Assembly (NCBI RefSeq): GCF_004765795.1
Contig: NZ_SBIV01000009.1
Span: 1-64,000 of the forward strand
Source: Halorussus marinus
GTDB taxonomy: Archaea; Halobacteriota; Halobacteria; Halobacteriales; Haladaptataceae
DNA length: 64,000 nt
Direction: 5' to 3'
In this document: in pieces, positions 49,042 through 58,235 of the stretch
How the letters are laid out: each line of letters begins with the position of its first letter
Position numbering within the stretch: the first letter of the stretch is position 1
Notes under the pieces: model-generated
Databases searched by the model: none
What the model was told of the DNA's origin: nothing
Seen by the model: only the letters and a program-made list of their open reading frames with translations
Translations under genes and position numbers: made by a program

Positions 49042-49315
49042 GCGGCCGGCTACGGACCCGGCCGCCGAAAGTCCCGCGGTCGAGCGACGCCACCCCCCGG
49101 CGCGGGCTCGGAGCCCTCGAACGAGGCGCGTAACGCCGAGTTGTCCGCCGAAACCGACGCTACAGGGGGCGTCGCCCGGATCGGGGCGGCGAGCGCGACG
49201 GTCGGTTCGGCCGGGTTAATCCGGCGTGTCACCGACTAAGGAGCCTCATAACAATCCGGGAGCCCGTCCTCTTTGCGTCCGTGAGGCGGAGCGCTCGCGC
49301 CCGCACCTGATATCT

Positions 49316-49687
49316 ATGGGCTCTGACGGACGCTACTGGCCGACGGCGACTCGGACGTACCACCGCGCGACCGACCCCTTCTCGAGGGCGAGCCGCGCCG
49401 AGCGAGCGCTCTGGGCGCTCGTGGCGGTCGGGCTCGTCGGCGATCTCGCCACGACCTACTACGGCCTCCAGCTCGGGCTGGTCGAGTCGAACCCGGTCGC
49501 CCGGGCCGCGATCGAGCGGTTCGGGTTCGCGGCGATGGGCGGGCTCAAACTGTTCGCGCTGGGCGTCGGGGTGGGCTGTCGCCGCCTGCTTCCCGACAGC
49601 CACGGCGCGCTGGTGCCGGCCGGGCTCGCGGTCCCGTGGCTGGCGGCCGCGGGTATCAACCTCTCGCTGTACGCGGCCGTGCTCTGA
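49316..49687 (+). CDS. DUF5658-like membrane protein
   Basis: Protein of 123 aa. ALWALVAVGLVGDLATTYYGLQLGLVESNPVARAAIERFG is the recognisable part: D-x-x-T-T-x-x-G-L...E-x-NP is typical of DUF5658. Two further helices follow (GGLKLFALGVGVGCRRLL and LAVPWLAAAGINLSLYAAV). Function unknown. ATG 49316 follows 274 nt of sequence in which I see no gene or clear element. Confidence 0.72.
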   Translation: MGSDGRYWPTATRTYHRATDPFSRASRAERALWALVAVGLVGDLATTYYGLQLGLVESNPVARAAIERFGFAAMGGLKLFALGVGVGCRRLLPDSHGALVPAGLAVPWLAAAGINLSLYAAVL

Positions 49688-49703
49688 GAAGACTGAAGCC
49701 GCG

Positions 49704-50171
49704 CTACTGGTTTGTCTGCTTCAGCGACAGGACCGTCCGGTCGAACTCACAGACCAGCGTCTCCTCGTCGTCGTCTCGGTCCACCGTGAACGCCTCGACG
49801 TGCATCGTCACGACGCCCCGTTCGCCGTCGGAGGTCTCGCGCTTGTCGGTCACGGTCGACTGCGCCCGGATGGTGTCGCCGTGGAAGACCGGGTTGGGGT
49901 GTTCGACCCCGTCGTACGAGAGGTTCGCGACGATCGTCCCGTCGGTGGTCTCGGGGATCGAGAGCCCGACCGCGAGACTCATGGTGTAGAGCCCGTTGAC
50001 GAGCCGGTCGCCGAACTCCGTGTCGGCGGCGAAGTCGGCGTCGAGGTGGAGGGGCTGTTGGTTCATCGTCATATCGCAGAACCGCTGGTTGTCGCTCTCG
50101 CTCACCGTCCGGCGTTTCTCGTGTTCGATGGTCTCGCCGACCTCGAACTCCTCGTAGTACAGTCCCGTCAC
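49704..50171 (-). CDS. MaoC-family dehydratase
   Basis: Hot-dog-fold protein of 155 aa. YYEEFEVGETIEHEKRRTVSESDNQRFCDMTMNQQPLHLDADFA (key parts) includes the hydratase signature with Asp and His (D-x4-N-x-PLHLD). NPVFHGDTIRAQSTV follows. It hydrates 2-enoyl-CoA or related substrates such as mesaconyl-C4-CoA. The start is GTG 50171, since no in-frame ATG precedes the conserved N-terminus closely. The CitE-like lyase gene lies 1.4 kb away, separated by a beta-propeller gene. Confidence 0.82.
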   Translation of the reverse strand: MTGLYYEEFEVGETIEHEKRRTVSESDNQRFCDMTMNQQPLHLDADFAADTEFGDRLVNGLYTMSLAVGLSIPETTDGTIVANLSYDGVEHPNPVFHGDTIRAQSTVTDKRETSDGERGVVTMHVEAFTVDRDDDEETLVCEFDRTVLSLKQTNQ

Positions 50172-50330
50172 GACCGGGGGGTCGGCGCGCTCGGTCAAAA
50201 ACCCCGCCGGTTCGACGCCGGTGGCGCGCTCGCTTCCCGAGTATGGAGCGCCTACGACGGCGGTAATCGGCCCATAACAAAGGGTACGTCGGCGGTAACT
50301 CGGGATGCAGTCCGGTAACCGAGACAATCC

Positions 50331-51545
50331 ATGTCCGAAGACCGACGCCAGTTCGTGTGGGCGCGACCCGGAGGGGAACGTGAGCGCGCCGACTCGCCCG
50401 CCGGCCGGAACGCGGTGCCGAGGACACCGCAGGGCGACCAGCCCCCGGTCGGCGACAGCTCGGACGCACGCGGGGACCGACCCCCGCGTGTGCGTCCGGC
50501 GACGGGCGGCGCGACCGGGCGCGAAGCGGCGCGCCCGCCGAACGCGGCGTCGAGGGGCCCGACTGGCCGCCGATCGGACGATCCCCGAGTGCGGTTTCGA
50601 TTCCGGGCCCGCGGCCCGGTCGAGGTCGCATCCGCCGCGGGGGACCGAAGCGTGTACCTCGGTTGCGCGGACGGCTACGCGCGTGCGCTTGCCCCGGACG
50701 GCTCGGTCCGTTGGACCGTCCGGCTTGGCGGACGCGTCTCCGCGCCGTCGGTCGCCGACGGACTCGTCTACGCGGCGGCCGCCGACGGGACGGTGGTCGC
50801 GCTCGATCCGGCGACCGGGGAGCGCCGGTGGACGTTCGCGACCGGCCGGGAACTGCGGGCCGGGCCGGTCGTCGCCGACGGGACGGTGTACGTCGCGGGC
50901 GACGGCGGTCGGGTAACGGCCCTCCACGCCGAAGACGGGACGCGGGCCGGGAGCTTCCGGAACGCGGCCCGAGCCATCTGTGCGCTCGCGGTCGACGGCG
51001 ACCGCCTCTTTCTCGCGGGTCTCGACGGCGGCGCGTACGCCCACGACCGAACCGACGGTCGGGAACGCTGGCGGGTCGCGCCCGACGCGGCGGTCCACGG
51101 CGCCCCGACCGTCGAGGGCGAGACGGCCTACGTCGGCACCGTCGACGGCGGTCGAATCCGCGCCGTCTCCGCCGTCACGGGCCGAGAGCGGTGGCGATTC
51201 GACGCCGGCGCCGGCGTCTGGGCGTCACCCGCGGTCGTCGGCGACGCCGTCGTCGCGGGGAGCGCCGACGGCGCCGTCTACGCGCTCGACGCTCCAGACG
51301 GCGCCGAGCGATGGCGCATCGAGACCGGCGCCCGGATCTGGGCGTCGGCGGTCGTCGCGGACGGCACCGCGATCGTCGGCAACGAAGCGGGAGTCGTCTA
51401 CGCGATCGACATCGAGACCGGCTCCGTCGAGTGGCGCCATCGGCCCGGGGAGGCCGTGGTCGCGCCGGCCGCCGTCGCGGACGCGACGGTGTACGTCGCC
51501 GACCGCGGCGGGGCCGTCAGTGCGCTTTCGAAGGACGTACGTTGA
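50331..51545 (+). CDS. PQQ-like (BamB-type) beta-propeller protein
   Basis: Protein of 404 aa. Residues 1-85 are basic, Pro/Arg/Gly-rich and disordered. Residues about 95-400 hold seven to eight blades of the type ALDPATGERRWTFATG, AVSAVTGRERWRFDAG, ALDAPDGAERWRIETG, AIDIETGSVEWRHRPG. No signal peptide or lipobox is visible although most archaeal members are exported. It may be a scaffold or sensor. It lies between MaoC and the CitE-like gene, which could otherwise be direct neighbours. Its stop is 27 nt before the lyase start. Confidence 0.82.
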   Translation: MSEDRRQFVWARPGGERERADSPAGRNAVPRTPQGDQPPVGDSSDARGDRPPRVRPATGGATGREAARPPNAASRGPTGRRSDDPRVRFRFRARGPVEVASAAGDRSVYLGCADGYARALAPDGSVRWTVRLGGRVSAPSVADGLVYAAAADGTVVALDPATGERRWTFATGRELRAGPVVADGTVYVAGDGGRVTALHAEDGTRAGSFRNAARAICALAVDGDRLFLAGLDGGAYAHDRTDGRERWRVAPDAAVHGAPTVEGETAYVGTVDGGRIRAVSAVTGRERWRFDAGAGVWASPAVVGDAVVAGSADGAVYALDAPDGAERWRIETGARIWASAVVADGTAIVGNEAGVVYAIDIETGSVEWRHRPGEAVVAPAAVADATVYVADRGGAVSALSKDVR

Positions 51546-51571
51546 AGGCCGGCCCGATCCGTTTTTTCGAT

Positions 51572-52429
51572 ATGGCTCGCAGAACGCTCCTGTTCACGCC
51601 GGGCGACCGCCCGGAGATGCTCCGCAAAGCGCCGAGCGCCGGCGCCGACGTGATCGTGTTCGACCTCGAAGACGCCGTCGCGCCGGGCCGGAAAGACGAG
51701 GCCCGCGAGGCGATACACGCGGTGCTGGCCGACCCCGAGTTCGCCCCCGACTGTGAGGTCTGCGTTCGGCTCAATCCGACCGGCATCGCGGCCGACGACG
51801 ACCTCAGCGGCGTGCTCGGCGAGGGCGCGGGCGAGACGCTCGACTCGGTGATGTTGCCCAAGACCGAGTCGCCCGACGACGCCGAGACGCTCGTCCGACT
51901 CCTCGACGAGCGCGACGCCGACGTTCCGATTCTGGCGCTGGTCGAGACCGCCGCCGGCGTGCTGGCGGCCCGGGAGATCGCGGCGGTGTCTGCGGTAGAC
52001 GCCCTCGCGTTCGGCGCCGAGGACCTGTCGGCCGACGTGGGCGCGACCCGAACGACCGAGGGAACGGAAGTGCTCTACGCCCGCGAGCACGTCGTCCTCG
52101 CGGCGAGCGCGGCCGGCGTCGACGCCATCGACACGATTCATACGGACATCGAGGACACCGATGGACTCGCCGAGGCGACCGAGTTCGCGATTCAGTTGGG
52201 GTACGACGGCAAGATGACGATCCACCCCGCGCAGGTACCGGTCGTCAACGAGGCGTTCACGCCCGACCCCGATCGGATCGAGTGGGCCGAGCGCGTCCTG
52301 TCGGCCAAGCGCGAGGCCGACGCCGACGACAGGGGCGTCTTCCGGGTCGACGGCGAGATGGTCGACGCGCCGCTGGTCGCACAAGCTAAGCGGGTGCTCG
52401 CGTACGCCCGCGCCGCCGACGAGGCCTGA
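51572..52429 (+). CDS. HpcH/HpaI-CitE-type lyase (malyl-/citramalyl-CoA lyase-like)
   Basis: TIM-barrel protein of 285 aa. LLFTPGDRPEMLRKA at the start, VIVFDLEDAVAP with Mg-binding Glu/Asp, VRLNPTG, MLPKTES, LVETAAGVLAA and FGAEDLSADVG are CitE/Mcl signatures. KMTIHPAQV is typical of the C-terminal active-site region. It cleaves a 3-hydroxyacyl-CoA such as beta-methylmalyl-CoA or citramalyl-CoA. Neighbouring MaoC and glutamate dehydrogenases suit a methylaspartate-cycle role, but substrate is not settled. Confidence 0.88.
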   Translation: MARRTLLFTPGDRPEMLRKAPSAGADVIVFDLEDAVAPGRKDEAREAIHAVLADPEFAPDCEVCVRLNPTGIAADDDLSGVLGEGAGETLDSVMLPKTESPDDAETLVRLLDERDADVPILALVETAAGVLAAREIAAVSAVDALAFGAEDLSADVGATRTTEGTEVLYAREHVVLAASAAGVDAIDTIHTDIEDTDGLAEATEFAIQLGYDGKMTIHPAQVPVVNEAFTPDPDRIEWAERVLSAKREADADDRGVFRVDGEMVDAPLVAQAKRVLAYARAADEA

Positions 52430-52449
52430 AACGCAGTCGATCGCCGGTC

Positions 52450-53751
52450 TCAGGGCCAGAGCCCGCGGACGCTCTTCGCCTCGGCGATCCGGTCGAGCGC
52501 GACGATGTAGGCGGCGTCGCGCCAGCTCACGTCGCGGGCTTCGACCTCGGCTCGAACGTCGTTCCACGCCGAGAGCATGTGGTCTTCGAGCTCCTCGTTG
52601 ACGCGTTCGAGCGACCACTGGCGACGGTTGATGTCCTGGAGCCACTCGAAGTACGACACCGTGACTCCGCCGGCGTTCGCGAGGATGTCGGGCACCACGT
52701 CGATGCCCCGCTCTTCGAGGATCGAGTCGGCGGCGAAGGTGGTCGGACCGTTGGCGCCCTCAACGACCACGTCAGCATCGACGTCGCCGGCGTTGTCGGC
52801 GGTGATGACGTTCCCGATCGCGGCCGGGATCAGCACGTCCACGTCGAGTTCGAGGATCTTCTCGTTCGAGAGCTTCTCGGGGGCGTCGTGAGTCATGACC
52901 GCTTCGGGCTGTTCCTCGTGGGAGGGGACCGCGTGGGTGTCGAGGCCGTCGGGGTCGTAGATCGCCCCATTGACGTCGCTGACCGCGACGACGTTCGCGC
53001 CCCAGTCGTCGAGCGCTCGGGCCGCGTTGGCTCCCACGCTCCCGAACCCCTGGACCGCCACCGTCGTCTCTTCGAGGTCCTGATCGTAGTAGTCGACGAC
53101 CTCGCGGGCGATGATAGCGACGCTCCGACCGGGAGCCTCCTCGCGGCCGTAGCTCCCGCCGATCACGGGCGGCTTGCCCGTGACCACGCCGGGGATCGTC
53201 TCGCCTTCCTGCATCGAGTAGGCGTCCATGAACCACGCCATCGTCTGGGCGTCGGTGCCCATGTCCGGCGCCGGGATGTCGCGTTTCGGGCCGATCGCGT
53301 CGCGGATCTCCTCGGCGAACCGGCGGGTGAGTCGCTCTTTTTCCTCGGTGCTCAGTTCCTTGGGGTTCACGACGATCCCGCCCTTGCCGCCGCCGAACGG
53401 CAGGTCCATCACCGCACACTTCCAGGTCATCCACATCGACAGCCCCACGCACTCTTTCTCGCTCACATGGGGGTGGAAGCGAAGCCCGCCCTTGTACGGG
53501 CCCCGGACGTCGTCGTGCTGGGCGCGGTAGCCCGTGTACACGTCGACGCTCCCGTCGTCGCGCTTGAGCGGCACCGCGACCCGGTGGACCTTCGTCGGGT
53601 GTTTGAGTCGCTCGATCACGCCGGGATCGACGTCGAGGTGGGCCGCGGCGTGCTCGAGTTGGCGGCGCGCGGTTTCGAGCGCGGACTCGGGCGCTTCGGT
53701 CTCCTCGTCGGTCCCGTGCTGTTCCGTGGATTCGGTTTTGCCTGAAGACAT
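52450..53751 (-). CDS. gdh: Glutamate dehydrogenase (paralogue 1)
   Basis: Hexameric-type Glu/Leu/Phe/Val dehydrogenase of 433 aa. [23 protein letters not shown], the catalytic region [35 protein letters not shown] and the nucleotide motif [12 protein letters not shown] are intact. It converts glutamate to 2-oxoglutarate and ammonium. ATG 53751 gives an acidic 28-residue extension. It is divergent from a second glutamate dehydrogenase gene. Confidence 0.93.
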   Translation of the reverse strand: MSSGKTESTEQHGTDEETEAPESALETARRQLEHAAAHLDVDPGVIERLKHPTKVHRVAVPLKRDDGSVDVYTGYRAQHDDVRGPYKGGLRFHPHVSEKECVGLSMWMTWKCAVMDLPFGGGKGGIVVNPKELSTEEKERLTRRFAEEIRDAIGPKRDIPAPDMGTDAQTMAWFMDAYSMQEGETIPGVVTGKPPVIGGSYGREEAPGRSVAIIAREVVDYYDQDLEETTVAVQGFGSVGANAARALDDWGANVVAVSDVNGAIYDPDGLDTHAVPSHEEQPEAVMTHDAPEKLSNEKILELDVDVLIPAAIGNVITADNAGDVDADVVVEGANGPTTFAADSILEERGIDVVPDILANAGGVTVSYFEWLQDINRRQWSLERVNEELEDHMLSAWNDVRAEVEARDVSWRDAAYIVALDRIAEAKSVRGLWP

Positions 53752-54058
53752 GGTGTGTAGTCGCGTCGTCCGCCGACTCGCTGGGCTCGCCGCCCGGTCG
53801 GAGCGGCGAGCGTGTCGGTCCGGCGCGAGTCGCGCTGGCGGCGCGTCGTGGGGCAAAGGTTTCCGTAGCCGTATAAAATATTAATGCTATAGTTACGACT
53901 TAGGGCCTTATACACACACGTATGACGGATGCAGAATCGTAATCGTATTAACCGAAACGCCCGCTCGCGACCGTCTATGGCGCCGAGGCGGCCACTGGTT
54001 TCGGAAACGGTATCAGTCCCCGTCGTGACGGAGTAGGTGACGCCAGACAGTACCACCC
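53752..54058. promoter_or_regulatory. 307-nt divergent promoter region of the two gdh genes
   Basis: No gene is seen here. An A/T-rich block, gtataaaatattaatgctat from 53871 and cttatacac near 53907, offers TATA boxes; on the minus strand it would place the start about 100 nt before the upstream gdh ATG. A second candidate, gtattaacc near 53945, faces the plus-strand gene. Long leaders for both genes are implied. Confidence 0.45.
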
Positions 54059-55315
54059 ATGTCCGAGCAAGCAAACCCCTTCGAGAGCCTACAAGAACAG
54101 ATCGACGACGCCGCCGCGTACGTCGACGCCGACGACGACGTGCTGGCGCGTCTGAAACACCCTGAACGCGTCCTCGAAACCAACCTCTCGGTCGAGATGG
54201 ACGACGGTTCGGTCGAGGTGTTCAAGGCGTTCCGATCCCAGTTCAACGGCGACCGCGGCCCGTACAAGGGCGGCATCCGATACCACCCGGGCGTCTCGCG
54301 CGACGAAGTGAAGGCGCTCTCCGGGTGGATGGTCTACAAGTGCGCCATCGTCGACATCCCCTACGGCGGCGGCAAGGGCGGCATCGTCATCGACCCCAGC
54401 GAGTACAGCGAGGCCGAACTCGAACGGATCACCCGGTCGTTCGCGACGGAACTGCGGCCCCTGATCGGTGAGGACCGCGACATCCCCGCGCCCGACGTCA
54501 ACACCGGCCAGCGCGAGATGAACTGGATCAAAGACACCTACGAGACGCTGGAAAACACCACCGAGCCCGGCGTCATCACCGGCAAGGCCCTCGACAGCGG
54601 CGGGAGCGAAGGCCGGGTCGAGGCCACCGGTCGGTCGACGATGCTGACCGCCCGCGAGGCGTTCGACTACCTCGACAAGGAGATCGAGGGCGCGAGCGTC
54701 GCGGTGCAGGGCTACGGGAACGCCGGCTGGATCGCCGCGAAGCTCATCGACGACCTCGGTGCGAACGTCGTCGCGGTCAGCGACTCCAGCGGCGCCGTCT
54801 ACGACGAGGCGGGCTTCGATCCCCGCGACGTCAAAGACCACAAGAACGAGACCGGTAGCGTCACCGGCTACCCCGGTGCCGACGAGGAGTTCACGAACGA
54901 GGAACTGCTCACGCTCGACGTCGACCTGCTGGTCCCCGCCGCGCTGGAGAACGCCATCGACGGCGACCTCGCGGCCGACGTCGCGGCCGACGTGGTGGTC
55001 GAGGCCGCCAACGGGCCGCTCACGCCCGAGGCCGACGACGTGCTCGCCGACACCGACACCTACGTCTTCCCCGACATCCTCGCGAACGCCGGCGGGGTCA
55101 CGGTGTCGTACTTCGAGTGGGTCCAGAACCGCCAGCGGTTCTACTGGACCGAAGCGCGCGTCAACGAGGAACTCGAACGGGTCATCACTGACGCCTTCGA
55201 CGAACTGGTCGCCACCTACGACGAGACCGACGCTCCGACGATGCGAACCGCCGCGTACGCCGTCGCCATCGATCGCGTGCTCGGCGCGTACGAAGAGGGC
55301 GGCAACTGGCCCTGA
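54059..55315 (+). CDS. gdh: Glutamate dehydrogenase (paralogue 2)
   Basis: Protein of 418 aa with [61 protein letters not shown] and [14 protein letters not shown]. The dinucleotide loop (GYGNAG) differs from GFGSVG of paralogue 1, so coenzyme preference (NAD versus NADP) may differ. The two enzymes share their domain plan but differ at many conserved-neighbour positions. Start ATG follows ccaccc without a Shine-Dalgarno sequence. Confidence 0.92.
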   Translation: MSEQANPFESLQEQIDDAAAYVDADDDVLARLKHPERVLETNLSVEMDDGSVEVFKAFRSQFNGDRGPYKGGIRYHPGVSRDEVKALSGWMVYKCAIVDIPYGGGKGGIVIDPSEYSEAELERITRSFATELRPLIGEDRDIPAPDVNTGQREMNWIKDTYETLENTTEPGVITGKALDSGGSEGRVEATGRSTMLTAREAFDYLDKEIEGASVAVQGYGNAGWIAAKLIDDLGANVVAVSDSSGAVYDEAGFDPRDVKDHKNETGSVTGYPGADEEFTNEELLTLDVDLLVPAALENAIDGDLAADVAADVVVEAANGPLTPEADDVLADTDTYVFPDILANAGGVTVSYFEWVQNRQRFYWTEARVNEELERVITDAFDELVATYDETDAPTMRTAAYAVAIDRVLGAYEEGGNWP

Positions 55316-55564
55316 AGCGGGGCTCTTTTGCACCCGTGCTCTTAATAGGTAGAGGCGGCCGAGATCATGTAGGCGTCGGAGTCCCGTCGTGTTCTTCTCG
55401 ATAGTCCGGACCGTCATCACCGCGGCGGATCGAACAGGACGACGTGAAAGTGAGGATGAGGATCTGGCCTCGATTTACCAAAATGTCTGTTCTGTGTTAT
55501 CGTTTGGATGGCGCCGTCCCCGTGAACGCCGAAACGTGACGGATGGCGGGTCGGGGCTCGGGGC

Positions 55565-56707
55565 TCACAGCCCGAGTTCGCGACCGATGACTAAGTGCTG
55601 GATCTCGCTGGTCCCCTCGCCGATCTCCATGAGCTTCGCATCCCGGAGGAACCGCTGGGGTGCAAAGTCCTCGGTGTAGCCGTAGCCTCCGAGCACCTGG
55701 ACGGCGTCTTCGGCCACCTCGCGGGCGGCCTCGCTGGCGTCGAGCTTCGCGAGGGCGCTCTCGTGGCTCACGCGCTCGCCCTGATCGTACGTCCAAGCGG
55801 CCTTGCGGGTCAGCAGGCGGGCCCGCTCTACCTTCCGGTCCATCGAGACCACCTTGTTTCGGATCGCGTCGAACTCCGAGATCGGGTGGCCGAACTGCTC
55901 GCGCTCGGTACTGTAGGCCTTGGCGGCCTCGAACGCCCCCTGAGCGAGCCCGGTCGAGAGCGCGGCGATCGAGATGCGACCGCCGTCGAGGGTCTTTTTG
56001 GTCTGGTCCCAGCCCTCGCCCATCTCGCCGAGAAGCCGGTCCTCGGAGAGGCGCACGTCGTCGAGCCGGATCTCGCAGGTCGGCGAGGCGTTTAACCCCA
56101 TCTTGTCCCAGACGGTGGTGACCTCGAAGCCGTCGTCTTCCTCGGGGTCGACGATGAACGTCGAGATGCCGTCGTAGCCGGCCTCCGAATCGGTGACCGC
56201 CTTCACGAGCACCGAGCCGGCGACGTTGGCGTTGGTGATGAACTGCTTGGTGCCGTTGAGCACCCACTCGTCGCCGTCCCGTTCGGCGGTGGTGTCCATG
56301 TCGCTGGCGTCCGACCCCGAGCCGGGTTCGGTCAGCGCCCACGCGCCCAGATGCTCGCCCTCCGCGAGCGGCCGGAGCCACCGCTCTTTCTGGGCGTCGG
56401 TGCCGAACAGCTCGATCGGCTTGGTCGCAAGCGAGACGTGGGCGGCGTACGAGAGCCCGACGGAGCCCGAGACCCGGCCGAGCTCCTCGGCGACCAGCGA
56501 GTACATGAGCTGGTCGCCCCCGAGCCCGCCGTACTCCTCGGAGACCGGCACGCCCATCACGTCGAGGTCCGCGAGCTGATCGAAGATCTCGGCGGGAAAG
56601 CGGTGTTCGTCTTCGATCTCCTGTGCGATGGGTTCGATCTCCGCCTCGCAGAACTCCCGGACGGTGTCCCGGATCATCCGATGCTCGTCGGGAAGGCTGA
56701 AGTCCAT
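55565..56707 (-). CDS. Acyl-CoA dehydrogenase
   Basis: FAD enzyme of 380 aa. MDFSLPDEHRMIRDTVREF at the start, GAWALTEPGSGSDASDM and FITNANVAGS near residue 125-165 bind FAD and substrate. The active Glu lies in the C-terminal region containing QVLGGYGYTEDFAPQRFLRDAKLMEIGEGTSEIQ (key residues Gly-Gly-Tyr-Gly-Tyr and EGTSEIQ). It desaturates an acyl-CoA; chain length is unknown. ATG 56707 matches family N-termini. A 249-nt gene-free gap separates it from gdh. Confidence 0.93.
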   Translation of the reverse strand: MDFSLPDEHRMIRDTVREFCEAEIEPIAQEIEDEHRFPAEIFDQLADLDVMGVPVSEEYGGLGGDQLMYSLVAEELGRVSGSVGLSYAAHVSLATKPIELFGTDAQKERWLRPLAEGEHLGAWALTEPGSGSDASDMDTTAERDGDEWVLNGTKQFITNANVAGSVLVKAVTDSEAGYDGISTFIVDPEEDDGFEVTTVWDKMGLNASPTCEIRLDDVRLSEDRLLGEMGEGWDQTKKTLDGGRISIAALSTGLAQGAFEAAKAYSTEREQFGHPISEFDAIRNKVVSMDRKVERARLLTRKAAWTYDQGERVSHESALAKLDASEAAREVAEDAVQVLGGYGYTEDFAPQRFLRDAKLMEIGEGTSEIQHLVIGRELGL

Positions 56708-56845
56708 GGGCAAAAATTGCGCGAGCGACGTATTAAAAACAGCGAAGGGTCGGGCGCCGGCGGGCCGCGACTCTGATCTCTCGGAGCGTGGGGCTCGAAC
56801 GCCCGGAGTCCGAAACGTTTTGCGAGTCGCCGGAGACGACACGCC

Positions 56846-57787
56846 ATGGCGAGCGCGCTGGAGACGGTTCGAACCGCGATCGAGTGGCTGGCGGCCTCGG
56901 CGGTCGCCGACCTGCTGGCGGCGACGCTGATCGTGATCCTCGGGTGGTACCTCGGCCGGCTCGCGGTCCGGGTCGTCGGCCGGTCGGTCGCCCGGCGGTT
57001 CCAGCGACCGAGCCTGACCAAGACGGTGTTAGGCGCGATTCGGGGGGTCGTGATGATCGGGGCGGTGATCGCGGCCGCGCGCGTCCTGAACTTCCGGGGG
57101 ACCGAGATCCTGCTGTCGGTGACCGTGTTCTCGGCGGTGCTTGGCCTCGTGCTCGCGCCGATCGTCGGGAGCGTCATCAACGGCCTGTTCATCCTCGCCG
57201 ACCAGCCCTACGAGATCGGCGACATGATCGAGCTGGTCGACCGGGGCAAACAGGGGTACGTCGAGGACATCACGATCCGGTACACCAAGATCTTCACGTT
57301 GGAGAACACGTTCCTCGTGATTCCGAACGCGAACATGCGCGAGCGCGACGTCATCAACTACTCCGCGGAGGACACCCGGTCGCGGCTCTCGCTCACCCTG
57401 CTGGTGACCTACGAGAGCGACGTCGAGGCGGCCCGCGCCATCATGGAGCGGGCGGCCCGCGAGACGACCGAGGTCGTCGAGGGCGGACCGGACATCCGCG
57501 TGGGGAGCGCGCGCTACCCGTCGGCGCCGGTCACCTACATCAAAGAGTTCGCCGACCACGGGGTGTTGCTCGACCTGCGCTACTGGGTCAAAGAGCCCTA
57601 CTACATGGGTCGAGTCGAGTCGAAGCTCAACGAACGCATCTGGGACGAACTCGAGGGCGCGGACGTCGAGATCGCCTACCCCCACAGCCACCTCGTGTTC
57701 GACGAGACCAGCGGCACCGCTCGGGTCGAGATCGACCGCGACGGGCCACACCGATCGGCTCGGGGGGAGTCCGACGCCTCGGACTGA
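56846..57787 (+). CDS. MscS-family mechanosensitive channel
   Basis: Protein of 313 aa with three predicted helices (about 20-40, 65-85, 92-118). The pore helix and beta domain motif appear in VFSAVLGLVLAPIVGSVINGLFILADQPYEIGDMIEL and the strand VEDITIRYTKIFTLENTFLVIPNANM. It opens under membrane tension to release solutes during osmotic down-shock. An acidic C-terminal tail completes it. Confidence 0.88.
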   Translation: MASALETVRTAIEWLAASAVADLLAATLIVILGWYLGRLAVRVVGRSVARRFQRPSLTKTVLGAIRGVVMIGAVIAAARVLNFRGTEILLSVTVFSAVLGLVLAPIVGSVINGLFILADQPYEIGDMIELVDRGKQGYVEDITIRYTKIFTLENTFLVIPNANMRERDVINYSAEDTRSRLSLTLLVTYESDVEAARAIMERAARETTEVVEGGPDIRVGSARYPSAPVTYIKEFADHGVLLDLRYWVKEPYYMGRVESKLNERIWDELEGADVEIAYPHSHLVFDETSGTARVEIDRDGPHRSARGESDASD

Positions 57788-57806
57788 GGCCGCCGGGAAC
57801 CCGGCG

Positions 57807-58208
57807 TCAGGACTCGACGGTGAGGACCTCGGCGTCGAGTTGCTCGCGCAGAAACCGCTCGATGTCGGGGTTGGCGGTCAGCGCCCGGAACATCCGTCGC
57901 CACCGCCCGACCTGCTTGTGGCCGATGACGACCACGTCCGCCCGCTCGGCCGCGACCTCTTCGAGGATCGTCTCCTCGACGAGGAACCCCTCTCGGACCA
58001 CGTAGCGCGTCCGCGAGAGGCCCTCGAACGCCGATTCGACCGCGCGCTTTAACTGCCCGCGGGTCACGTCCCGACCCCTGTGGTAGAGGTTGACGTGGAG
58101 GACGGTGAGCGTGGCGTCGCGCTGGTCGGCCACGCGGATCGCCTCCGCGAGGGTCCGTCTGGAGTGGCGAGTCAGCGGGTACCGGACGGGGACGACGACG
58201 CGAGTCAT
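57807..58208 (-). CDS. Universal stress protein family member
   Basis: Protein of 133 aa. VVVPVRYPLTRHSRRTLAEAI at the start and ADVVVIGHKQVGRWRRMF...FLREQLDAEVLTVES fit the UspA fold. The ATP-binding G-x2-G-x9-G-S/T motif is not intact (GHKQVGRWRRM without the final Gly-Ser), so it may not bind ATP. ATG 58208 preferred to 58220. Confidence 0.78.
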   Translation of the reverse strand: MTRVVVPVRYPLTRHSRRTLAEAIRVADQRDATLTVLHVNLYHRGRDVTRGQLKRAVESAFEGLSRTRYVVREGFLVEETILEEVAAERADVVVIGHKQVGRWRRMFRALTANPDIERFLREQLDAEVLTVES

Positions 58209-58235
58209 GTCGGCTCTCACGCCGCCAAAGCCCTT

